In this document: positions 16,201-25,362 of the stretch, in pieces | How positions within the stretch are numbered: the first letter of the stretch is position 1 | Layout of the letters: each line of letters begins with the position of its first letter | Translations under genes and position numbers: made by a program | Assembly: GCF_045291395.1 (NCBI RefSeq) | Contig: NZ_CP152342.1 | Coordinates: 434,001-498,000 of the forward strand | DNA length: 64,000 bases | DNA from: MR-S7 sp000400995 | Lineage (GTDB): Bacteria; Pseudomonadota; Gammaproteobacteria; Burkholderiales; Burkholderiaceae_C | Direction of reading: 5' to 3' | The notes under the pieces: model-generated | Told to the model about the DNA's origin: nothing | Database searches by the model: none | What the model saw: the letters and a program-made list of their open reading frames with translations, nothing else

Positions 16201-16224
16201 TGATTAATGCATAAATATTAATCA
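16201..16224. promoter_or_regulatory. Palindromic LysR-type operator
   Basis: TGATTAAT (16201-16208) and ATTAATCA (16217-16224) form a perfect eight-base inverted repeat around an eight-base spacer in the LysR/oxidoreductase intergenic region. It contains the T-N11-A pattern expected of LysR sites. It lies ten bases upstream of the LysR start, suited to autoregulation and divergent activation. Confidence 0.75.
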
Positions 16225-16279
16225 ATTGTACAAATACAAAGGCGCCCGCACACTGGCCTTCCGATTCAAGACCTTAGCT

Positions 16280-17653
16280 ATGCAAACCTATCCCGATCTC
16301 ATTTCCACGCCTTTCGACGTTCTCGTTGCCGGCGCCGGTGTAACCGGCATTTGTGCGGCGCTCGCCGCCGCCAGACAGGGCGCCCGTACGGTCCTGCTAG
16401 AACCGCGACCGTTCATCGGCGGCAATGCCGCGACCGGCCTGTGCATTCACACCTACAAGACACGCGAAGGGCGGCAAGTCGTGTACGGGCTGGCCCAGGA
16501 GATCGTGGACCGCCTGATCGAGCAGGGCGGTGCTGTCGGTCACGTGCCGCTGCCCAGCGGCTACGTCCACTCGGTCACGCCCGTGGATGCGGATCTGTTT
16601 CGCATGGAGACCACGGCCATGCTGGCGCGTGCCGGCGTCACAATCCTCTACAACACGGCGCTGGTCGATGCGGTGAGCCACAACGGCCAGGTAGAGAAGG
16701 TGCTGATCTGCAGCAAGAGCGAGCTGGGGTTCATCCGAGCGCGCACGTTTGTCGACGCCACGGGCGACGCCGATCTGGCGGTCAAGGCAGGTGCACCGGC
16801 TCGCACGGGCTGGCCAGGCGGCGGCGCAATGCAGCCAGTTTCCATGATGATGCGGGCCGTCTCGGTTGACACGCGCCGGGCCTGCGAGGCGCTTTCCGAA
16901 TTCGAGCCAGCCTGGGCGACAAAGCGCGGCTGTGCGCAACCGATCCCGGTCTACTTCCACGGCACCTTCAGCCGCTGGAACGAGGAATTACGCAAGCTGG
17001 GCATCTACGACCACGACGACCACCAGTTCTGGACCAACACGGTGTGGCCCGACCAGCTCAACATCAACGGTAGCCGCTTGGCCCACATCGACGGTAGCGA
17101 TCCGCTGGCCCTGTCTCGCGCCACGGTCGAACTGACGGCCCAACTGCAAAAGCTTGGTGCATTCATGCGCGACAACGTCCCTGGATTCGAGAACGCCTCT
17201 TTCCTGCCCAATGCCTTCGTCGGGGTGCGCGAGACGCGCAATATACAGGGGCTGTACGAACTCAACGAGGACGATATCCGCGTTGGGCGGCGCTTCGACG
17301 ACACTATCGGCCAGGGCTGTTTCCCGGTCGACATTCATCATCCCGATGGAAAGTCGCAGGAGCATATTGACATCGGCGGCGATGGTGCCTACGACATCCC
17401 GTACCGCTGCCTCGTGCCGCAGGGCATACACAACCTGCTGGTCGCTGGCCGCTGCATCTCGGTGACCCCCTATGCGCACGGCGCGACACGCAACATGGCG
17501 CCCTGCATGACGACCGGCGAAGCTGCAGGCGTCGCGGCCGCCATGTGCGCGGCGCAGTCAGTGCCGACCCACGAACTCGCCATAGGTACCCTGCAGGGCG
17601 CGCTGCGCGATGCCAAGGTGTTCCTTGGTGAAGAGTTGGCCGGAGCCGCCTGA
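16280..17653 (+). CDS. FAD-dependent oxidoreductase (FAD_oxidored type)
   Basis: 457 residues. The dinucleotide-binding motif VLVAGAGVTGICAALAAARQG sits at the N-terminus (about residues 13-33), followed by an acidic strand end LLEPRPFIGGNA. The FAD-closing segment near the C-terminus reads LLVAGRCISVTPYAHG and TGEAAGVAAAM. This architecture is that of FAD_oxidored proteins, oxidoreductases of unsettled substrate. The start at 16280 (MQTYPDL) fits the fold; a longer frame begins at 16226. It leads a two-gene unit with a Bug receptor 40 bases downstream and faces LysR, so it probably oxidises or reduces the carboxylate that the receptor binds. Confidence 0.88.
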   Translation: MQTYPDLISTPFDVLVAGAGVTGICAALAAARQGARTVLLEPRPFIGGNAATGLCIHTYKTREGRQVVYGLAQEIVDRLIEQGGAVGHVPLPSGYVHSVTPVDADLFRMETTAMLARAGVTILYNTALVDAVSHNGQVEKVLICSKSELGFIRARTFVDATGDADLAVKAGAPARTGWPGGGAMQPVSMMMRAVSVDTRRACEALSEFEPAWATKRGCAQPIPVYFHGTFSRWNEELRKLGIYDHDDHQFWTNTVWPDQLNINGSRLAHIDGSDPLALSRATVELTAQLQKLGAFMRDNVPGFENASFLPNAFVGVRETRNIQGLYELNEDDIRVGRRFDDTIGQGCFPVDIHHPDGKSQEHIDIGGDGAYDIPYRCLVPQGIHNLLVAGRCISVTPYAHGATRNMAPCMTTGEAAGVAAAMCAAQSVPTHELAIGTLQGALRDAKVFLGEELAGAA

Positions 17654-17693
17654 GCCCCGAGGCGCAGTTTCAGAAGACCACAGGAGACAGACC

Positions 17694-18683
17694 ATGGAAA
17701 CCAGCACCCGAAGAGGCTTGCTGCGCGCAGCCAGCGCATGGGCCTCGATATACGCGCTACCGACGCTCGCGCAGCCTTCCTCCGGCTATCCGACCAAGCC
17801 GGTGCGCTTCGTCGTGCCGTACCCGCCCGGCGGCGCATCCGACGTGACGGCGCGCCTTTTAGCGGACAAGCTCACGGAGAGCTACGGCCAGTCGTTCCTG
17901 GTGGACAACAAACCGGGGGCGAACGGCATTCTCGCGCTCGATCTCGTAGCCAAGGCACCTGCCGATGGCTACACCATCCTGATGGGCAATGTCGGCCCCA
18001 ACGCGATCAATGCCGGCCTGTACCCGAAGCTTCCGTTCGACCCGCTCAAGAGCTTCACCCCCATCATGCTGACCACTTCGGTGCCGATCGTCCTGCTGGT
18101 CAATCCGTCGCTGCCTGTGCACACGACGCAGGAACTAATCGCCTACGCAAAAGCGCATCCTGGTGCCGTGAAGTTCGCATCCGGTGGGCCCGGTTCAGCT
18201 ACCCATTTGACGGCCGAGCTGTTCAAGGACATGGCGGGTATCGACATCGTGCACGTTCCCTACAAGGGCGACGTACCGGCGATGACCGATGTAATCGGGG
18301 GGCACGTCACGATGACTTTTGCGACGTCGATCGCAGCTGCGTCCAACATCTCCAGCGGCCGTCTGCGCGTGCTTGGGACAGCCTCGAAGACACGACCCAA
18401 GTCGCTGGCGGCCTATCCCACGATCGCGGAGGCTGGCGTGAGCGGTTTCGAGTCAACCTCTTGGGGTGGCGTCTTGGCGCCCGCTGGAACGCCGCCGGCG
18501 ATCATCAAATCGCTGCACACGCACTTGGGGCGAGTGCTGGCGCAGCCCGATGTACGCGATCGGCTGGGCAAGCTGGGGGCCGACGTGGTGGCTGGCACAT
18601 CGGAGGAGTTCGGCAGCTACCTGCAGAGCGAGGTGACAAAATGGTCCGCTGTTATCAAAACTGCTGGGATAACGCCTGAATGA
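17694..18683 (+). CDS. Bug-family tripartite tricarboxylate-type substrate-binding receptor
   Basis: 329 residues with a Tat-like twin-arginine start (METSTRRGLLRAASAW) and a likely cleavage after TLAQP. Family motifs are KPVRFVVPYPPGGASDVTAR, DNKPGANGILALDLVAK, DGYTILMGNVGPN and HVPYKGDVPAMTDVIGGH. An AGGAGACAG ribosome site precedes the start at 17694. It is the second gene of the oxidoreductase unit under LysR control. The possible Tat export differs from the Sec-type signals of the other receptors here; one further receptor (28590-29573) resembles it closely in DGYTLLMGNIGP. Confidence 0.9.
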   Translation: METSTRRGLLRAASAWASIYALPTLAQPSSGYPTKPVRFVVPYPPGGASDVTARLLADKLTESYGQSFLVDNKPGANGILALDLVAKAPADGYTILMGNVGPNAINAGLYPKLPFDPLKSFTPIMLTTSVPIVLLVNPSLPVHTTQELIAYAKAHPGAVKFASGGPGSATHLTAELFKDMAGIDIVHVPYKGDVPAMTDVIGGHVTMTFATSIAAASNISSGRLRVLGTASKTRPKSLAAYPTIAEAGVSGFESTSWGGVLAPAGTPPAIIKSLHTHLGRVLAQPDVRDRLGKLGADVVAGTSEEFGSYLQSEVTKWSAVIKTAGITPE

Positions 18684-18766
18684 CCCGAGGGCAGTCACGA
18701 GGGCACGCTAACCTGGGCTTTGGCTTCTGAAGAGCCCGAACTCCATCGGCTTCGAAAGACGGCAAG

Positions 18767-18800
18767 AGGCCCGGCATTCATCCGTGCCGGGCCTTTCTTT
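18767..18800 (+). terminator. Rho-independent terminator after the oxidoreductase-Bug unit
   Basis: A perfect ten-base stem, AGGCCCGGCA (18767-18776) with TGCCGGGCCT (18785-18794), is followed by TTCTTTT. It closes the rightward LysR-controlled unit and separates it from the convergent Gly/Arg/Tyr-rich gene. Confidence 0.92.
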
Positions 18801-18815
18801 TGGAGTCAGCGGGGG

Positions 18816-19561
18816 TCAGGATTGATCCTTGCCCTTGTTGGCGGAACTGTTCCCCTGCTGCTTGGAGTCATTGCTCTGTGAAAGGCGACTGCTTCGCCAC
18901 GTGTTGAAGTCCTCGGAGAACTTCTTGTAGCGTTCACCGCGCCAAGCCTCGTAGTCATTGTCAAGGCTGCGCAGCTGCTCGGTGCGCCACTGCTGGTAGT
19001 CGGGATCGTGATGGCTCCGCGATTCACGCTCGCCTTGCTGCATGCCCCTGCCGAAGCGGCTGGCGTCGCCATAGAAGCCCTGGCTGTATCGGTCCTCGCC
19101 GCGGCCGTACTGCTCGCCGCGCTGGCGCGAGCCATAGTCGTCGATGAAACGGTCGTTGTAGCCGCCTTGCCGGCCGCCGCCATAGTTGGACGGCTGCTGC
19201 TGGCGGCCGTACCGGGCACTGTCTTCTGGGAAACGACCGACGCCGTAGCCGCCGCCCCGGCCATAGCCGCCTTGGTCAAAGCCTGCCTGGTCCCCATCGT
19301 AGCCACCGTATCCGCTGCTGCGCGGGCCGAAGCGCTCGGTGCCATAGGCATCCCCGTATTCGGAGCCAGAGCCCTGCGGTCGGCCATGGCGTCCCCAGCG
19401 GTCCGGGTACCGATCGCGGGATTGGTCCTCGGAGCGCCCGCGGCCCTCATAGTCGCCGCCGTGCTGGCGGTTGGCTCCCCAGTTCTCGCTGTCGCGCCCC
19501 CGTGCTCATCGTCGTAGTCGCGGCCGTGTCCTCGCTGACGGCGCTCGTCGTTGTTGCGCAT
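18816..19561 (-). pseudogene. Gly/Arg/Tyr-rich low-complexity protein, frameshifted (copy 2, fullest)
   Basis: From ATG at 19561 (after CCAGGAGAACTTC) the frame reads MRNNDERRQRGHGRDYDDE. A one-base loss within GATGAGCACGGGGGCGCG (about 19500-19512) shifts the homology, which then runs unbroken to 18816: GRDSENWGANRQHGGDYEG, then repeated Gly-Tyr-Gly, Arg and Gln blocks (GGYGRGGGYGVGRF, NYGGGRQGGYNDRF) and a folded C-terminus (DPDYQQWRTEQLRSLDNDY, AWRGERYKKFSEDFNTWR). Joined length is about 248 residues. The composition resembles RNA-binding or phase-separating low-complexity proteins, but I do not recognise a named family. Partial copies lie at 12903-13075 and 33685-33820, and its leader is duplicated exactly at 33804-33957. 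Confidence 0.75.
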
Positions 19562-19698
19562 GAAGTTCTCCTGGTGGTTGGAAGTGAAGACGTAGCCGCA
19601 TATGAACTGCGGCTTGGCTTCAGCTTCTTGCCTTGGGAGAGAAGGGCGCGTGGGACCGATCCGACGTGCGCGTAGTCCTGGGACCGGCCATCCCGCTG
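19545..19698 (-). repeat. 154-bp exact repeat, copy A (leader of the Gly/Arg/Tyr-rich gene)
   Basis: These bases are identical to 33804-33957. The block covers the first five codons, the ribosome site and about 138 bases of leader of the Gly/Arg/Tyr-rich gene. It contains a six-base hairpin, GCCGCA/TGCGGC around TATGAAC. Sequence on both sides is related but diverged, so identity is confined to the leader. Confidence 0.9.
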
Positions 19699-19793
19699 CC
19701 ACCTGCGTCGTCTCAGGCAGCGTCACCCATCCCGAGAGGGTGGCATCGCGGCCATTGTCTCCAGGGCCGCACGTCAGGGACAGCGTGGCATCG

Positions 19794-19931
19794 CTACGGA
19801 CGACCGTTGCAATGGAAGGCCTCGTTCATCCAATCGATGCACGCGGTTGTCGACATGCCCAACAAGCGCACGGCGCCGCGGTCGGGGAGGCTCATTAGGA
19901 TCCGCCATGCCAGCAACTCCTTGGTGGCCAT
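19794..19931 (-). pseudogene. XRE-type DNA-binding protein remnant
   Basis: From ATG at 19931 the frame reads MATKELLAWRILMSLPDRG, then AVRLLGMSTTACIDWMNEA, and stops after 45 residues. It aligns with the fuller gene at 38656-38871 (MATEELRAWQARMGLSGRG, AARLLGMPVNTYIDRVNG). That pattern is the short helix-turn-helix regulator ELRAWRxxMGLSQxxAAxLLG. The C-terminal part corresponding to SRTLTLACAALEA is lost from frame. It lies upstream of the Gly/Arg/Tyr-rich gene on the same strand, and the same order recurs near 34.1 kb. Confidence 0.55.
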
Positions 19932-20167
19932 CGAGTCGAGGGGGACGCAGGCCTGCTCGATCAAGCCGATCGCGTAGGCGCGGGCGTGCGCGTGCGTCGG
20001 GACGGGCACTGTCGTGTTGACATGTTTGGTGTCCAGACTAGCTGACCAATAGAAATTCTCTGGTCAGCACACAGATAGTCCAGAGAGTTTCGACCAAATT
20101 TGGCCCGAACTTGGCAGTTCGTAGCCTCTGGCGTTCGTCTGCAAAGCGGAGCGCCCAAATTCCAGCG

Positions 20168-21100
20168 TCAAAGCACCGAGCTCATCTCCGGCACGGCCGC
20201 GAACAGGTCCGCCTCCAGCCCGTAGTCGGCCACACTGAAGATCGGCGCCTCCGGGTCCTTGTTGATCGCCACGATCACCTTGGAGTCCTTCATGCCGGCC
20301 AGGTGCTGGATGGCCCCCGAGATGCCCAGCGCGACGTACAGCTGCGGCGCCACGATCTTGCCCGTCTGGCCCACCTGCAGGTCGTTGGGCGCGTAGCCCG
20401 CGTCCACCGCCGCGCGGCTGGCCCCGATGGCCGCGCCCAGCTTGTCGGCCAGCGGCGTGAGCACTTCCTGGAATTTCTCGCTGCTGCCCAGCGCCCGCCC
20501 GCCCGAGACGATGATCTTGGCGGCGGTCAGCTCGGGCCGGTCGCTCTTGGTGACTTCGCGCCCGACGAAGGCGCTCTTGCCGCTGTCTGCCGCAGCGGCT
20601 GCGGTTTCGACGGCGGCGCTGCCTCCCGTGGCGGCGGCGGCGTCGAAGCCCGTGGTGCGCACGGTGATGACCTTGACGCTGTCTGCGCTTTGCACGGTGG
20701 CGATGGCGTTGCCCGCGTAGATGGGGCGCTCGAAGGTGTCGGGGCTGTCGACCTTGGTGATGTCGCTGATTTGCGCCACGTCGAGCTTGGCGGCCACGCG
20801 CGGGGCGGCGTTCTTGCCGCTGGCGGTGGCGGGGAACAGGATGTGGCTGTAGTTGCCGGCGATCTGCAGCACCTGCGCGGCGATGTTTTCGGCGAGGCCG
20901 TCCTTGAGGCTGGCGCCGTCGGCGTGGATGACTTTGGCGACGCCGGCTATTTTGGAGGCGGCGTCTGCTGCGGCGCCCGCGTTTTCTCCGGCGACGAGCA
21001 CGTGCACGTCGCCGCCGCAGGCCTGCGCGGCGGTGACGGTGTTGAGGGTGGCGCTCTTGATGGAGGCGTTGTCGTGTTCTGCGATGACGAGTACGGGCAT
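20168..21100 (-). CDS. etfA: Electron transfer flavoprotein, alpha subunit
   Basis: 310 residues, normal length. The N-terminal nucleotide-fold domain precedes the conserved C-terminal FAD domain (from about residue 190) with AAKIIVSGGRALGSSEKF, QVGQTGKIVAPQLYVALGIS and SKVIVAINKDPEAPIF. It pairs with EtfB two bases upstream to form the cytoplasmic heterodimer that carries electrons from acyl-CoA dehydrogenases to ETF:quinone oxidoreductase. It ends the long leftward operon from 27294, tying electron transfer to the acyl-CoA chemistry of this region. It could serve the three acyl-CoA dehydrogenase genes in the window. Confidence 0.97.
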   Translation of the reverse strand: MPVLVIAEHDNASIKSATLNTVTAAQACGGDVHVLVAGENAGAAADAASKIAGVAKVIHADGASLKDGLAENIAAQVLQIAGNYSHILFPATASGKNAAPRVAAKLDVAQISDITKVDSPDTFERPIYAGNAIATVQSADSVKVITVRTTGFDAAAATGGSAAVETAAAAADSGKSAFVGREVTKSDRPELTAAKIIVSGGRALGSSEKFQEVLTPLADKLGAAIGASRAAVDAGYAPNDLQVGQTGKIVAPQLYVALGISGAIQHLAGMKDSKVIVAINKDPEAPIFSVADYGLEADLFAAVPEMSSVL

Positions 21101-21102
21101 TT

Positions 21103-21867
21103 TTAGATCACCTTGGCTTCGTTCTTGAGCTTGGCCACGAGGGTGGCCACGTCGGGCACCTTGACGCCGGCGCCGCGCTTCGGGGGCTCGGAGACTTTGA
21201 GGGTCTTCAGGCGCGGGGCGACGTCGACGCCCAGCGCTTCGGGCTTGAGGGTGTCGAGCGGCTTTTTCTTGGCCTTCATGATGTTGGGCAGCGTGACGTA
21301 GCGCGGCTCGTTCAGGCGCAGGTCGGTGGTGATGACTGCCGGCAGGGTGAGCGAGAGGGTTTCCAGGCCGCCGTCGACTTCGCGGGTGACGCTGGCCCGG
21401 GGCGCGTCAGCCTTGCCGTCGGCGACTTCGACCTTGCTGGCGAAGGTGGCCTGGGGCAGATCGGCCAGGGCCGCGAGCATCTGGCCGGTCTGGTTGGCGT
21501 CGTCGTCGATGGCCTGCTTGCCCAGGATGACGAGCTGGGGCTGCTCCTTGTCGACCAGGGCCTTGAGCAGCTTGGCGACGGCCAGGGGCTGCAACTCGGC
21601 GTCGGTTTCCACCAGGATGGCGCGGTCGGCGCCGATGGCCATGGCCGTGCGCAGGGTTTCCTGGCACTGCGCCACGCCGCAGCTGACGGCGATCACTTCG
21701 GTGGCGATGCCTTTTTCTTTCAGGCGCACGGCTTCCTCGACGGCGATTTCGTCAAAGGGGTTCATGCTCATCTTCACGTTGGCGATGTCCACTCCCGTGC
21801 CGTCCGACTTCACTCGGACCTTCACGTTGTAGTCCACCACGCGCTTGACGGGGACGAGGATCTTCAT
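21103..21867 (-). CDS. etfB: Electron transfer flavoprotein, beta subunit
   Basis: 254 residues starting MKILVPVKRVVDYNVKVRVK, the standard EtfB N-terminus; the start at 21867 follows CAGGAACC. Conserved blocks are NPFDEIAVEEAVRLKE, GADRAILVE, LVILGKQAIDDDANQTGQM and the C-terminal NIMKAKKKPLDTL recognition loop region. EtfB binds AMP and docks to dehydrogenases. It is 41 bases downstream of the enoyl-CoA hydratase gene and two bases upstream of etfA, inside the same leftward transcript. A longer frame to 21912 lacks a ribosome site. Confidence 0.97.
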   Translation of the reverse strand: MKILVPVKRVVDYNVKVRVKSDGTGVDIANVKMSMNPFDEIAVEEAVRLKEKGIATEVIAVSCGVAQCQETLRTAMAIGADRAILVETDAELQPLAVAKLLKALVDKEQPQLVILGKQAIDDDANQTGQMLAALADLPQATFASKVEVADGKADAPRASVTREVDGGLETLSLTLPAVITTDLRLNEPRYVTLPNIMKAKKKPLDTLKPEALGVDVAPRLKTLKVSEPPKRGAGVKVPDVATLVAKLKNEAKVI

Positions 21868-21908
21868 TTTGGTTCCTGTGATTACAAAAATGCCTGACGC
21901 ATTCATCT

Positions 21909-22670
21909 TCAAGAAAGTCCTGGAAAACGCGCATTCCTGCGTTCGCGCCGCGCTGCGGCGCCTTCGGCCGCATCCGCGCTGCTGGCCACGTCCTGCGCCA
22001 GAATTTGCGTGCCGACCATGGTCTCAACGGGGCTGCGTGCAAGTGTCTCCTGCGCCAGGCGCTTCAGAAAGCGCATGACTGTTGGTGAAGAGTCGGCCAT
22101 GTCATGCGCCATCTCCATAGCCACGGCCATCTCGTCGCCGGGTGCGCACAGGCGGTTGACGAAGCCGGCTTCATAGGCGCGCTGCGCGGTTACGGGACGG
22201 CCCAGCAGCATCAATTCCATAGCGATCTTGTGCGGTATGCGTGGGACGATGGATGCCACCAGACCCGCCGCGTTGCCCAGCCGTGCCTCCGGGTAGACGA
22301 AGGTGCTGCGATCCGTGGCAATGCACAGATCGCAGAAGGTGACCACCGTGACGCCCGCCGCGATGACGGGGCCGTCCACCACGGCGATGACCGGCTTGCC
22401 CACTGGCACGCCCAGTTCGGGAACGGCGCGCCAGAACTGGGCCGGCGCAGCGCCCATGTCCAGCCCTGCCGTGAACACCGGGCCATTGGCGCGCAATACC
22501 GCCACGCGGTCATCGGATGCCGCGAAGTCCCGCCATGCCTGCTCCAGAGCCTGTACCGCGTCTTCGTCCATCGCATTGCGCTTGGCTGCGCGATCCAGCG
22601 TGATGACGCGTACCCGCCCGATGGAGCGCACGTCGATGCGATGGGCGGGAGTTCTCCCGGAATGCGTCAT
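21909..22670 (-). CDS. Enoyl-CoA hydratase/isomerase family protein
   Basis: 253 residues of the crotonase superfamily: ITLDRAAKRNAMDEDAVQAL, ANGPVFTAGLDMGA for the first oxyanion strand, VDGPVIAAGVTVVTFCDLCIA for the second, and YPEARLGNAAGL, which keeps a Glu at the rat Glu164 position while the Glu144 position is not acidic. One acid is enough for several isomerase-type and lyase-type members, so the precise reaction is open. The ATG at 22670 overlaps the stop of the CoA-transferase gene by four bases (ATGA), showing translational coupling. Confidence 0.9.
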   Translation of the reverse strand: MTHSGRTPAHRIDVRSIGRVRVITLDRAAKRNAMDEDAVQALEQAWRDFAASDDRVAVLRANGPVFTAGLDMGAAPAQFWRAVPELGVPVGKPVIAVVDGPVIAAGVTVVTFCDLCIATDRSTFVYPEARLGNAAGLVASIVPRIPHKIAMELMLLGRPVTAQRAYEAGFVNRLCAPGDEMAVAMEMAHDMADSSPTVMRFLKRLAQETLARSPVETMVGTQILAQDVASSADAAEGAAARRERRNARFPGLS

Positions 22671-23932
22671 GCCCCCTCCTGTCTCGCGGGCTGCGCCGCG
22701 GCGCTGATGACGCCCCGGGACTGCAATGCCTCGATGCCCTGGGCGTCGAGTCCGAGCATCTGCTCCAGCACTTCCTGGGTATGGCGGCCCAGGGCGCAGG
22801 GCGCGCGGGTGTATTGCACGGGCGTGGCGCTGAACTTGATCGGGTTGGCGATGCCGCGCACATAGCCTTCGCCATTGTCGCTGCCGACCTCGACCGCCAG
22901 CTGGCGATGGATGACCTGCGGATGCTGGAAGGTTTCGCGGTAGCCGTTGATGCGGCCGTTGGGCACGTCGCGCACCGAAAACTCCTTCAGCCAATGCGCG
23001 CAGGGCAGCTTGGCGATGATGGCTTGCACGCGCGGCAGCAGGGCTTCCCGGTTCTGGATGCGGCCGGACATGCGGGCATAGGCGGGGTCTTCCTCCAGCT
23101 CCTTGCTGCCCAGGGCCTGGCAGAAGCGCCGCCATTGCTCGTCGTTGCCCACGGCGATCACGATCTTGCCGTCCGAGGTGTCGAAGACCTGGTATGGCAC
23201 CAGCGAGGGATGCGCATTGCCCCAGCGGCGCGGGTCCAATCCGTTGACGAGGTGGAACGCGCCCTGGTTGGAGGCCAGCGCCGTCACGCAGTCGAGCAGC
23301 GCCATGTCGATGTACTGCCCTTCGCCCGTCACGCTGCGGTGGTTCAGCGCGGCGAGGATGGCGATGCTCGCGTACAGCCCGGTGGTCAGGTCGGCGATGG
23401 CCACGCCCACCTTCTGCGGGCCGCCGCCCGGCAGGTCGTCGCGCTCGCCGGTGATGCTCATCAGCCCCCCTTCGGCCTGGAAGACGAAGTCATAGCCGGG
23501 GCGGTCGGCATAGGGGCCGGTCTGGCCATAGCCGGTGATGGAGCAGTACACGATGGCGGGGTTGACGGCGCGGATGCTGTCGTAGTCGAGCCCGTAGCGT
23601 GCCAGGTCGCCGACCTTGAAGTTCTCGACGAATACATCGCACTGCGCGGCCAGGGCGCGCACCAGATCCGCGCCTTCGCGGCTGGCGATATCCACGCCCA
23701 CCGAGCGCTTGTTGCGGTTGGCGGAGGCGAAGTAGGTGGCGTCGCGGGTTTCGCGGCCGTCCGTCGTGCGGAAGTACGGCGGGCCCCAATGCCGCGTGTC
23801 GTCGCCACGCACCGGGTGTTCGATCTTGATGACGTCGGCGCCCATGTCGGCCAGCGTCTGCGTGCACCAGGGCCCGGCCAGCACGCGCGTCAAGTCCAGC
23901 ACACGGACGTTTCCCAAGGCTTGCGGCTTCAT
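22667..23932 (-). CDS. Family III CoA-transferase (CaiB/BaiF)
   Basis: 421 residues. The N-terminal Rossmann part has VRVLDLTRVLAGPWCTQTL and GADVIKIEHPVRGDDTR. The catalytic Asp of the family is seen as Asp181 in VGVAIADLTTGLYASI. These interlocked dimers move CoA between carboxylates through an aspartyl-CoA intermediate. In this operon it would give the substrate its CoA without ATP, an alternative activation route to the ADP-forming ligase of the 8.3-10.4 kb operon. It starts five bases after the aldehyde dehydrogenase stop and overlaps the downstream hydratase gene. Confidence 0.93.
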   Translation of the reverse strand: MKPQALGNVRVLDLTRVLAGPWCTQTLADMGADVIKIEHPVRGDDTRHWGPPYFRTTDGRETRDATYFASANRNKRSVGVDIASREGADLVRALAAQCDVFVENFKVGDLARYGLDYDSIRAVNPAIVYCSITGYGQTGPYADRPGYDFVFQAEGGLMSITGERDDLPGGGPQKVGVAIADLTTGLYASIAILAALNHRSVTGEGQYIDMALLDCVTALASNQGAFHLVNGLDPRRWGNAHPSLVPYQVFDTSDGKIVIAVGNDEQWRRFCQALGSKELEEDPAYARMSGRIQNREALLPRVQAIIAKLPCAHWLKEFSVRDVPNGRINGYRETFQHPQVIHRQLAVEVGSDNGEGYVRGIANPIKFSATPVQYTRAPCALGRHTQEVLEQMLGLDAQGIEALQSRGVISAAAQPARQEGA

Positions 23933-23936
23933 GGCT

Positions 23937-25361
23937 TCAGCCCCCGCTGGACGGATTGACCTGGATGGACTTGACCTGCAGGAATTCCTCCACGCCGAAG
24001 AGGCCGGCCTCGCGGCCGACGCCGCTTTGCTTGTAGCCGCCGAAAGGCGCTAGCGCATTGAAGCGCGCGCCGTTGATGTCCACCTGCCCGGCCTGGATAC
24101 GACGCGCCACGGCCATGGCCTGCTCGTCCTCGCCCCAGACCGCGGCGGCCAGCCCATAGGCCGTGGCGTTGGCCAGGCGCACGGCGTCGTCTACGTCCGT
24201 GTAGGTGAGGATGCTCAGCACCGGGCCGAAGATTTCATTGCGCGCCAGCGGGTTGTCTTCGGTGACCGCGTAGGCCCGGGGCGCGACGAAGAAGCCCTGT
24301 TCCGGCGCGGCGGCGGCCTCGGCCACGGGTTGCGCGCCCTGGCGCTCGCCTTCCTGCAGCAGCGCCAGCACGCCGGCCTGCTGGCGCCGCGAAATCAGCG
24401 GCCCCACGCGGCTGGTTTCGGCCAGGCTGCTGCCCACGGTCAGCTTGGCGATTTCCTGTGCCACCAGCGCATGGGCCTGCTGCACCGCATCGGCCGGAAC
24501 CAGCAGGCGCGTGAGCGCGCTGCAAGTCTGGCCGTTGTTGAGCATGCAAGCACCCACCGTCGCCTTCACGGCGCGCGCCAGGTCAGCGCCGGGCAGCACC
24601 ACGCTGGGCGACTTGCCGCCCAGCTCGGTGGCCACTTTCTTGACGGTCTGCGCCGCCAGCGCGGCCACGGCCTTGCCGGCCTGCGTCGAGCCGGTGAAGC
24701 TCACCATGTCCACGGCTTCGCTGGCCGCCAGCGGCGCGCCCACGGTGGGGCCCGTGCCGTTCACCACGTTCACGACGCCGTCGGGAAAGCCCGCCTCGTG
24801 CAGCGCTTCGCAGATCAGCTGCGTGGTCTGCGGCGTCAGCTCGCTCGGCTTGAGCACCACGGTGTTGCCCGTGAGCAGGGCGGGCGCGAGCTTGAGCACG
24901 ATCTGGTGCAGCGGAAAGTTCCAGGGCGTGATGCAGGCGACCACGCCGAACGGCTCGCGCACGATGCGCGAGTTGCCCACCGTCGTCTCCCAGGCCAGCG
25001 ACTGCACGACGTCCACGAAATTGCCGATGTTGCGCAGCGGAGACTCCACCTGGACGATCTGCGAAATCTTCAGTGGCGTGCCCACTTCGGCCGCGATCGC
25101 ACGCACCAGCGCGTCCTTGCGGGCTGCCAGCGCCTGGGCCCATTGCTGGACGACGCGCACACGCTCGGCCAAGGGCGCCGTGCTCCAACCCGCGAAGGCC
25201 GCGCGGGCGGCCTGCGCCGCGCGCCGCGCATCGTCCTCGTGCCCCACGCCGACCCTGGCGGCCAGCGCGCCCGTGTTGGGGTCGAACACCTCGACGAATT
25301 CCTTGCCCTGCGTGGCGCACCAGGCGCCGGCGATGTATTGGCGGTCGTAGAGATGGGTCAT
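23937..25361 (-). CDS. NAD(P)-dependent aldehyde dehydrogenase
   Basis: 474 residues, standard length. The catalytic pair is clear: Glu246 in ATELGGKSPSVVL and Cys280 in NNGQTCSALTR, with the cofactor motifs PWNFPLHQI and FTGSTQAGKAV. It oxidises an aldehyde to the acid (or to the acyl-CoA in some subfamilies; the CoA-acylating signature is not obvious here). The start at 25361 (MTHLYDRQYIAG) follows GGAACAATG-like sequence; the longer frame is not domain-like. It lies one base after the VOC gene and five bases before the CoA-transferase, consistent with aldehyde to acid to acyl-CoA in one pathway. Confidence 0.95.
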   Translation of the reverse strand: MTHLYDRQYIAGAWCATQGKEFVEVFDPNTGALAARVGVGHEDDARRAAQAARAAFAGWSTAPLAERVRVVQQWAQALAARKDALVRAIAAEVGTPLKISQIVQVESPLRNIGNFVDVVQSLAWETTVGNSRIVREPFGVVACITPWNFPLHQIVLKLAPALLTGNTVVLKPSELTPQTTQLICEALHEAGFPDGVVNVVNGTGPTVGAPLAASEAVDMVSFTGSTQAGKAVAALAAQTVKKVATELGGKSPSVVLPGADLARAVKATVGACMLNNGQTCSALTRLLVPADAVQQAHALVAQEIAKLTVGSSLAETSRVGPLISRRQQAGVLALLQEGERQGAQPVAEAAAAPEQGFFVAPRAYAVTEDNPLARNEIFGPVLSILTYTDVDDAVRLANATAYGLAAAVWGEDEQAMAVARRIQAGQVDINGARFNALAPFGGYKQSGVGREAGLFGVEEFLQVKSIQVNPSSGG

Positions 25362-25362
25362 T

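Noticed and set aside
18806..19726. A long leftward frame (306 codons) across the Gly/Arg/Tyr-rich locus, rich in Ala and Thr
   Set aside because: Only its first 20 codons after the ATG at 19561 are in the true phase; the rest is a shifted reading of the GRY-rich frame, which alone has a coherent repeated composition and the folded C-terminus.
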